Positions 6,666 to 11,939 of a stretch of 11,939 nucleotides of DNA are shown here, one piece after another; position 1 is the first letter of the stretch, and every line of letters begins with the position of its first letter. The notes below the pieces were generated by a model, which ran no database searches, was not told the origin of the DNA, and was given only the letters and a program-made list of their open reading frames with translations. The position numbers were made by a program, and so were the translations under genes. Where the stretch lies: the NCBI GenBank assembly GCA_903928045.1, contig CAIYPH010000142.1, positions 1-11,939 of the forward strand, read 5' to 3'. Source of the DNA: an uncultured Rhodospirillales bacterium. Its GTDB lineage: Bacteria; Pseudomonadota; Alphaproteobacteria; Acetobacterales; Acetobacteraceae.

Positions 6666-7585
6666 GGCCCGCCATACCGCGCCAGCAGATGGTCCACGAA
6701 CGCCCGCACCGTCGGGATCTCCAGCGATTCCGCCAGCGCCACCGCATAAATCCCGGCCCGCGCCTCCGCCCCCGCGATCTCCACCGCCGCCAGCCGCGCA
6801 TCCCCCTCCGCCTCATGGGCGAACAACACCCCCACCCCAAGCCCGGCGACGATCGCCTCCTTCATCGCCTCCCGCCCGATCACCTCCAGCGCCACCTCCG
6901 GCACCACCCCGGCGGCGCCAAACACCCGCTCCGCCACCTGCCGCGTCACCGACCCCTCCTCGCGCCGGATGAAGGGCAATCCCGCGAGATCCTCCGCCCG
7001 CACCCGCGCCCCCTCCTCCAAAGCGCGCGCCGCCAGCCCATGATCGCGCCGCACACACAGCGCCAACCGCAGGTCGAACACCCGCGTGCAGGCCAGTCCC
7101 ACCGCCGCCTCCACCATCGCCACCACCGCGACATCCACCCGGCATTGCGCCACCTCGCCCAGCAGCGCCGCGGTATTGCCGATCCGCGTCGACACCGCGA
7201 TCGCCGGATGCGCGGCGATGAACGAGGCAATCCGCCGCATCGCCAGATGCGGGCCGGACAACCCCACCGAAATCCGCCCGCGTCGCAGATCATGCAGCGC
7301 GTCCACCGAGTGTTCGAACTCCGCCAGCCGGCTCAGGATCAGCCGCGCCCGCACCAGCAGATCCCGCCCGGCCTCCGTCACCTCCAGCCGCGGACGCCGG
7401 CGCAGCAGCGGCACCCGGCAGGCCCGCTCCAGCCCGGTCAACTGGGCCGACACGCTGGGCTGGCTCACCCCCAGCCCCGCCGCGGCCCGCGAAAAACTGC
7501 CGGCATCCACCACCGCGACGAAGGTGCGCAGCGCCGCCAGCGTAATGCCCCCCTCCCGCCGCTCCTCGGCCAGCGCCTCAGCCAT
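6653..7585 (-). CDS. LysR family transcriptional regulator
   Basis: A 310-residue LysR-type regulator. The winged helix-turn-helix lies at about 15-75 (LAALRTFVAVVDAGSFSRAA, then GVSQPSVSAQLTGLE and a VTEAG wing). The effector-binding domain (about 100-300) has two Rossmann-like lobes and contains EEGSVTRQVAE and GREAMKEAIVAGLGVGVLF. The latter two blocks resemble regulators associated with aminoethylphosphonate catabolism; this is recall, and no phosphonate gene is linked. Its start overlaps the stop of binding protein A by 8 bases and its own stop overlaps the serine-hydrolase start, so it is made within the operon it probably controls. This differs from the usual divergent LysR arrangement and suggests autoregulation from a site ahead of binding protein A. 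Confidence 0.93.
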   Translation of the reverse strand: MAEALAEERREGGITLAALRTFVAVVDAGSFSRAAAGLGVSQPSVSAQLTGLERACRVPLLRRRPRLEVTEAGRDLLVRARLILSRLAEFEHSVDALHDLRRGRISVGLSGPHLAMRRIASFIAAHPAIAVSTRIGNTAALLGEVAQCRVDVAVVAMVEAAVGLACTRVFDLRLALCVRRDHGLAARALEEGARVRAEDLAGLPFIRREEGSVTRQVAERVFGAAGVVPEVALEVIGREAMKEAIVAGLGVGVLFAHEAEGDARLAAVEIAGAEARAGIYAVALAESLEIPTVRAFVDHLLARYGGPWQG

Positions 7586-9164
7586 CGCGCGCCACGTTCC
7601 AGAACGTCGCGAACCCGTCCAGCACCCCCCGCAGGCTCTTGCGATACGCCGTCGGCTGGAAAAACTGCCCCACCGGCATGAACGGCACGTCCTGCAACCC
7701 CTGCGCCTGCATCTCGGCCGCGATGCGCTGCTGCGCCGCCAGGTCCGGCGCGTCGAAATACCCCGCCCGCAATTCCTCGATCCGTGCGCTGGTCGGCCAG
7801 CCCGGCGCCGAACCAGGCCCGGTGCCCATGCCGCGCAGGCTCGGATGCACCGCCGGGCTCAGCCAGTCCAACCCCGCCTGCATGTTGACGTAGATCGACC
7901 AGCCGCCCTGCTCCACCTTTTCCGTCTTGGCGCGCCGTTGCAACACCGTGCCCCAATCCGTCACCGCGTAATCCACGTTCATGCCGAGCTTCTTCAGCAG
8001 ATCGGCCGCCACATCGCCCACCGCCTTCATCGCGGGGTAGTCGAGCGCGGCCATCACCACCGTCCGCTCGCCCTTGTAGCCGCTCTCCGCCAGCATGCGC
8101 TTCGCCCGCGCGAAATCCCGCGTCGCCGTCAGCGCCTCCATCCCCGCCGCACTCGCCATCGGGGTGCCCGGGGTGAACATCCCCAGCGGCAGATTGACCA
8201 TCTGCGGGTCCGACGTCACCGCCTGCATGAACTCCGCCTGGTCGATCGCCCACAGCACCGCGCGCCGCACCGCGGGGTTGTCGAACGGCGGCTGCAAACA
8301 ATTCGGCCGCAGCAGCAGCGTCGCCCCTCCGATATCGGTCACCCGGACCGCCACGTCCGCCCGTGCCTTCAGCATCGGCACCAGGTCAAGCGCCGGCGAA
8401 TCCCACCAATCCTGCTGCCCGCTCGCCAAGGCCGCCGCCGCGGTCGCCGCATCGGGAATGGTGGTCCATTCCACCCGCTCGAAATGCGCCACCTTCGGCC
8501 CCGCCGTCCACCCCGGCACCCCATCCGGCCGCGGCACATAGGCATCGAACCTGGCATAGGCATTGCGCGCCCCCGGCACCCGCTCCCCCGGCAGGAACTT
8601 GTACGGCCCCGAGCCAATCACCTCCGGGATCTGCTTGAACGGGTCGGTCTGCGCCAGCCTTTCCGGCATCATCATGCAGCCGAACGTCGGCACCTTGCCC
8701 AACGCCGCCGGCAGGCTCGGGAATGGCCGCTTCAGGCGGAACCGGATCGTCGCGTCATCCGGCGCCGACAGCTCCGCCGTCGCCGCCATCAGCGTCGCGC
8801 CATAGGAATCCCTGGCCGCCCAGCGACGGATCGATGCCACGCAATCCCGCGCCAGCACCCGCTCCCCGTCATGCCATTTCAACCCGTCGCGCAGCCGGAT
8901 GCGCCACAACCGGCCATCCTCCTCCACCACATGCCCCGCCGCCATCTGTGGCGAACTCTCGAACCTTCCGTTCTGCCCATACAGCGTGTCGAACACCATG
9001 TAGGCGTGGTTGCGCACCACCCAGGCCGAACTGAAATGCGGATCGAGAAACCCGAGATCCACCGGCGGAATATAGCGCAACGTGGTGGCGGACTGCGCCC
9101 GCACCAGGGCCGGCGCGGCCAAGGGCGCAGCCACGGAAGCTGCCAGCAGGATACGGCGTTGCAT
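7578..9164 (-). CDS. Peptide-type ABC transporter substrate-binding protein A (SBP_bac_5 family)
   Basis: A 528-residue periplasmic binding protein, first gene of the five-gene operon. MQRRILLAASVAAPLAAPAL begins a signal peptide with Arg-Arg and a VRA before Q24, so cleavage is expected near residue 23. Family blocks are LGFLDPH, RWAARDSYG, IGSGPYKFLPGERV, NPAVRRAVLWAI and QDVPFMPVG. It is paralogous to binding protein B at 2577-4142 along its full length, with the same segment order and only small gaps. The central region differs, as expected if ligand preference has diverged. The ATG at 9164 is preferred to an in-frame one at 9194 because GAGG sits 8 bases upstream and the signal peptide starts here. 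Its stop lies inside the beginning of the LysR gene. The ligand is unknown and no permease gene is adjacent. Confidence 0.92.
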   Translation of the reverse strand: MQRRILLAASVAAPLAAPALVRAQSATTLRYIPPVDLGFLDPHFSSAWVVRNHAYMVFDTLYGQNGRFESSPQMAAGHVVEEDGRLWRIRLRDGLKWHDGERVLARDCVASIRRWAARDSYGATLMAATAELSAPDDATIRFRLKRPFPSLPAALGKVPTFGCMMMPERLAQTDPFKQIPEVIGSGPYKFLPGERVPGARNAYARFDAYVPRPDGVPGWTAGPKVAHFERVEWTTIPDAATAAAALASGQQDWWDSPALDLVPMLKARADVAVRVTDIGGATLLLRPNCLQPPFDNPAVRRAVLWAIDQAEFMQAVTSDPQMVNLPLGMFTPGTPMASAAGMEALTATRDFARAKRMLAESGYKGERTVVMAALDYPAMKAVGDVAADLLKKLGMNVDYAVTDWGTVLQRRAKTEKVEQGGWSIYVNMQAGLDWLSPAVHPSLRGMGTGPGSAPGWPTSARIEELRAGYFDAPDLAAQQRIAAEMQAQGLQDVPFMPVGQFFQPTAYRKSLRGVLDGFATFWNVARDG

Positions 9165-9172
9165 CTTGACCA

Positions 9173-9176
9173 CCTC
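9173..9176 (-). promoter_or_regulatory. Shine-Dalgarno GAGG for binding protein A
   Basis: GAGG(TGG) on the minus strand, 8 bases before the ATG at 9164. It supports that start over the longer in-frame one at 9194, which would place this motif inside the coding region and bury the signal peptide. Confidence 0.6.
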
Positions 9177-9270
9177 GATCTCCCATGCACCCAAATCGAT
9201 GCGCCCTTCTATCGCATTCCATTTATGGGGATTTGTCCATCATAGAATTTTAATTATGTCAGATATTAAG
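9177..9270 (-). promoter_or_regulatory. A/T-rich leader and probable promoter region of the five-gene operon
   Basis: The only substantial gap ahead of the operon. About 9215-9270 is conspicuously A/T-rich against a very GC-rich background. TATGAT (minus strand, 9239-9244) is a good -10-like box, giving a leader of roughly 70 bases, but no convincing -35 lies 16-18 bases upstream. This is the natural place for LysR binding; I found no clean T-N11-A dyad. The promoter call rests mainly on position and base composition. Confidence 0.3.
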
Positions 9271-9312
9271 GACAGGGTGTTCTCCGTGTTCAGAAAAAAC
9301 ACCCTTCCTGTC
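9271..9312 (-). terminator. Hairpin at the pseudogene stop; solo arm related to the cloverleaf repeat
   Basis: GACA then GGGTGTT (9271-9281) pair with AACACCC (9298-9304) and TGTC (9309-9312), leaving a TTCC bulge. The hairpin starts at the stop codon of the amidohydrolase remnant (9311-9313). Read on the minus strand it begins GGAAGGGTGTTTTTT (9308 to 9294), identical over 15 bases to the start of cloverleaf copy 2 on the plus strand (9925-9939). The next bases also agree (TGAACA, then GAAC). It is therefore a single arm of the same repeat family and probably a transcription-end structure. Confidence 0.65.
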
Positions 9313-9908
9313 ACGCTGCCTCGTGCACCAACCGCCCCTCGAACCAGGTGGCGAGCGCGCGAGTTGCGGCGATGTCCAGCGGATCAATGGCGAAGAGATC
9401 GCGGTCGAGCACCGCGAAATCGGCTGATTTGCCGACTTCGATGGAGCCGGTGACGGCGTCGAGGCCGATCGAGCGGGCGACGTTGATGGTGTAGACCTCA
9501 ATCGCGGTGGCGACGCCGAGCGCCTGTTCGGGCCACAGGGCGCCGGGGTAGGCCCCGGTGGGGTGCTGGCGGGTGACCATGCCGGCGAGGCCGTACCACG
9601 GGTTGGGCAGGCCGACCACGGGCCAGGCCGAGGATCTGTTCGAAGCTATGGGCGGGGGAGATGTTGACCTCGAAGAGATCGAGCTGGCCGCCCCGGGTGT
9701 GGTGGTTGTGGCCGTCGCCGAGGCCGGGGAGGACCATGGCGCCGCGCAGGTCGATCAGTTTGGTGGCGGGGCTCATGAGAGCGAGGACCTCGGCATTGCC
9801 GCCGACCGCGGCGATGCGGCCGCCGGTGATGGCGACGGCCTCGGCGCGGGGGCGGGCGGGATCGACGGTGTGGAAGGCGGCGTTGTGGAGGATTGTGTCG
9901 GGGGGCAT
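9311..9908 (-). pseudogene. Amidohydrolase (Amidohydro_3/YtcJ-like), internally deleted and frameshifted
   Basis: Two pieces of one amidohydrolase gene in different frames. The N-terminal piece (9908 to about 9625) has TILHNAAFHTVDP, AITGGRIAAVG, IDLRGAMVLPGLGDGHNHH (metal-site H67/H69) and SFEQILGLA. The C-terminal piece (from about 9625 to 9311) resumes as WPVVGLPNPWYGLAGMVTR and continues through LWPEQAL, EVYTINVAR, GSIEVGKSADFAVLDRDLF and FEGRLVHEAA. The join lies at about 9623-9628, where ILGLA in one frame meets WPVV in the other. Intact relatives have roughly 540 residues, so about 350 residues (near 1 kb), including most metal ligands, are missing. The remaining 598 bases are not a multiple of three. 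No functional hydrolase can be made. A sequencing or assembly collapse is the alternative. Confidence 0.88.
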
Positions 9909-9924
9909 GGCTTGGGTCCGGGAC

Positions 9925-10059
9925 GGAAGGGTGTTTTTTTGTGAACAAAAAGAACCAAAAAAACTTCAATCCGCCGGCTTCGGAGTAGACCTGGGACGCG
10001 CCGGTGCCAAGTGGATGGAAAGTTTTTGCTTCTTTTTTCAAAAAGAAGCGCTGCCTTCC
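9925..10059. repeat. Cloverleaf repeat element, copy 2
   Basis: Same plan as the copy at 2443-2575. The outer stem is GGAAGG (9925-9930) with CCTTCC (10054-10059). Arm 1 (about 9930-9956) pairs imperfectly, GGTGTTTTTT against AAAAAGAACC. The central stem is AAAAACTT (9959-9966) with AAGTTTTT (10020-10027), enclosing a GC-rich loop. Arm 3 is a clean GCTTC-T6/A5-GAAGC hairpin (10028-10049). The right end touches the TAA stop of the sugar-type binding protein (10060-10062). The left end is 17 bases before the amidohydrolase remnant. Arm 1 has decayed, while arm 3 next to the stop is nearly perfect, so arm 3 may be the part under selection. Confidence 0.8.
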
Positions 10060-11376
10060 TTATCGGCCACGCAGCAACGCCACACTGCGCTCCTGAGCGG
10101 CATCGGCGGCCTGGGCGGCTGACTTGCCGGAGTTCACGATATTGGTGATCTCCTCGCCGATCATGTTCTGGAAGCCGAACTGACGACGCACCTCATGCGG
10201 CAGCGCCTTGCCGAAGCTCGGGATGTCCACGACGTATTGCCGCAGCGGCAGCTTGGCGTAATCGGCCATCAGCGACTGGCGGGAGGGCAGGTGTCCGCCG
10301 CCGCGCGCCCAGTCGAAATTATGGTCCCACAGGAACTTCAGGAAGGTCAGCGCGGCCTTGCGGGTCGCCGGCGTGGTGCCGCCCTTGGGGAGGACCCAGG
10401 AGTGGTTATCCGTCCACACCGACTGGGTCTTGAACAAATTGGGGAAGGGCCGCGTGGTGTAGCCCTCGGAGAGGGGGCTGCCGGGCTTGGCGGACGCAGC
10501 GAGGAAGTCATCGATGCGCCAGGTGCCGGTCATGTAGATGGCGCCGATGCCGTTCATGAAGCCGCCAAGACCGCCGGAGCCGTCGAGCCCCTTGGTGATG
10601 AAGTCACCCTTCGCGAGCGCTTCGAACACGCCGAACGACGCGAGCGAGGCAGGCGTGTGGAAATTGGCCTTCTCGTAGCCATCGGGGAAGATCGAGCCGC
10701 CCTGGTCGTACAGCCAGGAATAGTAACCACGGGCCCCGTTGGCGAAATCACCGGCGCCGGAGGTGGCCATGATGATGTAGGGCTTGCCGGTCTTTTCCTT
10801 CATCTGCTTGGCGTGGGCCAGCATTTCCTCGACCGATTTGGGCACCAGCGGCTGGCCCTGCGCATCCACCAGCCCGGCCTGCTTGAACAGGCCGATATTG
10901 AAGTGCCACAGCCAGGAATGGGTATCCCACGGCATGGCGTAGATCTTGCCGCCGACCGTCACCGCATTGCGGGCGTTGGGCGTGAAGTCCCCGGCGTCGA
11001 TCCCGGCTTCCTTCAGCACACCGTCGAGTTCCTCAACATAGCGCGTGTAATCGCCGAGCTGGGCGGCGTGCATCACCGCGATAGCCGGGATGTCCTTGGC
11101 CGCGATACGGGCGTTGAGCTGCTGGTAGTACGGCCCCCACTCGATGATCTGCGGCTTGACGACGATGTTGTCCTTGTTGGTGGCGTTGAAGAGGTTGACC
11201 AGGGTGGTCATCACACCGCATTCGCCGCGGGCCTTGGCGATATCCTGCGAGGTGCCATAGTCGCTCTCGCAGGCGCCGAAGAAGCGGGCGAAGGTGATTT
11301 CGGTCTTGGCCTGGGCCATTGCCTGGGTGGCGAGCATTGCCCCCAGCACTGCCCCGGCGAGCGTGCGTCTCAGCAT
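10060..11376 (-). CDS. Sugar-type ABC transporter substrate-binding protein (family 1, CUT1-like)
   Basis: A 438-residue extracytoplasmic binding protein of the carbohydrate family. The signal peptide MLRRTLAGAVLGAMLATQAM ends at AMA, with cleavage near residue 21 before QAKTE. The mature protein begins with EITFARFFGAC and carries C36 and C53 (GECG) in a pattern that suggests a disulfide. Later blocks typical of the fold are WGPYYQQLNARIAAKDIPAI, GGKIYAMPWDTHSWLWHFN, YMTGTWRIDDF and DNHSWVLPKGG. The start is fixed by GGAGG five bases upstream. It follows a permease gene by 22 bases and is the last gene before cloverleaf copy 2. The CUT1 family imports oligosaccharides, polyols and glycerol-phosphate-type compounds; the ligand cannot be named from this. 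Confidence 0.93.
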   Translation of the reverse strand: MLRRTLAGAVLGAMLATQAMAQAKTEITFARFFGACESDYGTSQDIAKARGECGVMTTLVNLFNATNKDNIVVKPQIIEWGPYYQQLNARIAAKDIPAIAVMHAAQLGDYTRYVEELDGVLKEAGIDAGDFTPNARNAVTVGGKIYAMPWDTHSWLWHFNIGLFKQAGLVDAQGQPLVPKSVEEMLAHAKQMKEKTGKPYIIMATSGAGDFANGARGYYSWLYDQGGSIFPDGYEKANFHTPASLASFGVFEALAKGDFITKGLDGSGGLGGFMNGIGAIYMTGTWRIDDFLAASAKPGSPLSEGYTTRPFPNLFKTQSVWTDNHSWVLPKGGTTPATRKAALTFLKFLWDHNFDWARGGGHLPSRQSLMADYAKLPLRQYVVDIPSFGKALPHEVRRQFGFQNMIGEEITNIVNSGKSAAQAADAAQERSVALLRGR

Positions 11377-11381
11377 GGTGT

Positions 11382-11386
11382 CCTCC
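11382..11386 (-). promoter_or_regulatory. Shine-Dalgarno GGAGG for the sugar-type binding protein
   Basis: GGAGG on the minus strand with a 5-base spacer (ACACC) to the ATG at 11376. It fixes the start and lies in the 22-base gap after the permease stop. Confidence 0.75.
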
Positions 11387-11398
11387 GGTTTTGTTGGT

Positions 11399-11939
11399 TC
11401 ATTTATTCCCGCCGCCGGCCACCGCCGAGACGATGTGCCGCTGGAAGAAGAGGTAGAGGATCAGCACCGGCAGCCCGGCGAACACCGCCTGGGCCATCAG
11501 GAAGCCGATCCCCTCGGTCTGCGCGAAATTGGTCTGCATCGAGGCGAGGCCGACGGTGAGGGTGTACATCGCCGGCTTGGTGGCCGAGACCAGCGGCCAG
11601 AAATATTCGTTCCACGCATGCAGGAAGGTGTAGATGCCGAGTGTCGCCTGGGCGGGGATGGAGAGCGGCAGCACGATGCGCCAGAACACCTTCAGCCGCG
11701 ATGCCCGATCGAGCAGCGCCGCCTCCTCGATCTCGGCGGGGATGGCGCGGAAATACTGCGTCATCAGCAGCACGCCGAAGGGAAAAGCGAGGCGCGGCGC
11801 GATCAGCGCGGCGTAGGTGTTGTGCAGATCGACGGCCGCGAACATCGTGTGCAGCGGCACGATGATCGCCTGCTCCGGCACCGCGAGCGCTGCCAGCACC
11901 AGCACAAACAGCGCGTTCCGCCCGGGGAAATTGGTGCGC
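11399..11939 (-). CDS. ABC sugar transporter permease, MalG-like (5' end beyond window)
   Basis: The C-terminal 179 residues of an inner-membrane permease. The frame stays open to the window edge and reads a typical permease segment (FPGRNALFVLVLAALAVPEQ), so the true start lies beyond 11939. Hydrophobic spans are visible near the start, around YAALIAPRLAFPFGVLL, around QATLGIYTFLHAWNEYFW, and at VFAGLPVLILYLFF near the end. The cytoplasmic loop that docks on the ATPase reads EEAALLDRASRLKVFWRIVLPL. This is the EAA motif, but with Arg where the conserved Gly normally stands. HAWNEYFWPL and the terminal FFQRHIVSAVAGG are typical of MalG-type CUT1 permeases. It should pair with a MalF-like permease and an ATPase encoded outside the window, and with the binding protein just downstream. 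Confidence 0.92.
   Translation of the reverse strand, partial: RTNFPGRNALFVLVLAALAVPEQAIIVPLHTMFAAVDLHNTYAALIAPRLAFPFGVLLMTQYFRAIPAEIEEAALLDRASRLKVFWRIVLPLSIPAQATLGIYTFLHAWNEYFWPLVSATKPAMYTLTVGLASMQTNFAQTEGIGFLMAQAVFAGLPVLILYLFFQRHIVSAVAGGGNK

Noticed and set aside
5508..6749. A long plus-strand open frame over the serine hydrolase, and a similar one at 2493-4184
   Set aside because: Both translate to Arg/Pro/His-rich sequence opposite convincing enzymes; they are by-products of GC-rich third positions.
7086..9245. A 719-codon open frame on the plus strand across the LysR and binding-protein A genes
   Set aside because: It is antisense to two well-supported genes, has an Arg/His/Pro-rich composition typical of GC-rich shadow frames, and shows no domain.
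9239..9260. A LysR-type T-N11-A operator in the A/T-rich leader
   Set aside because: The best dyad (ATA-N10-TAT) is imperfect and has the wrong spacing, so no specific binding site is claimed.
9256..9453. A small plus-strand frame beginning MSDIKDRVFSVFRKN
   Set aside because: It has no ribosome binding site, runs through the hairpin at 9271-9312 and continues antisense to the amidohydrolase remnant.

Overview
The window is GC-rich, gene-dense bacterial chromosome with GC-rich third codon positions. The gene families, the Acetobacteraceae-like hypothetical protein at 1716-2363 and the A/T-run hairpin repeats suggest an alphaproteobacterium, probably Acetobacteraceae (Acidiphilium/Roseomonas-like). 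That placement is an inference from gene style, not a database match. No tRNA, rRNA, CRISPR array, transposase or phage gene is visible, and no stretch over 300 bases lacks a gene.

Layout. (1) 2-1674, plus strand: the end of a metallophosphoesterase gene joined by an ATGA overlap to a PuuE-type allantoinase gene. (2) 1674-1718: two adjacent dyads, one a perfect 26-nt palindrome, between convergent genes. (3) 1716-2363, minus: a small, very basic protein of unknown function. (4) 2403-2575: a terminator-like hairpin and a cloverleaf-shaped repeat (copy 1). (5) 9164 down to 2577, minus: a tight five-gene operon encoding peptide-type substrate-binding protein A, a LysR regulator, a class C beta-lactamase-fold serine hydrolase, an M20 metallopeptidase and substrate-binding protein B. 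(6) 9311-9908, minus: an amidohydrolase gene that has lost its middle. (7) 9925-10059: cloverleaf repeat copy 2. (8) 11939 down to 10060, minus: a sugar-type ABC permease (cut by the window edge) followed by its binding protein.

How the genes fit together. The five-gene operon looks like a capture-and-hydrolyse module. Two related periplasmic proteins bind an oligopeptide-like or acylated ligand, and two hydrolases (a serine esterase/amidase and a metal-dependent amidase) process it in the cytoplasm under LysR control. No permease or ATPase gene lies in the operon, so the binding proteins must use a transporter encoded elsewhere. The sugar-type genes at the right end are a separate import operon. 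PuuE points to ureide (purine) degradation on the left.

The most unusual feature is a set of related A/T-run hairpin elements placed directly against stop codons: two full cloverleaf copies after two binding-protein genes, and a single arm after the amidohydrolase pseudogene. The single arm and the facing end of copy 2 share 15 identical bases in inverted orientation, so the pseudogene sits between inverted repeats.
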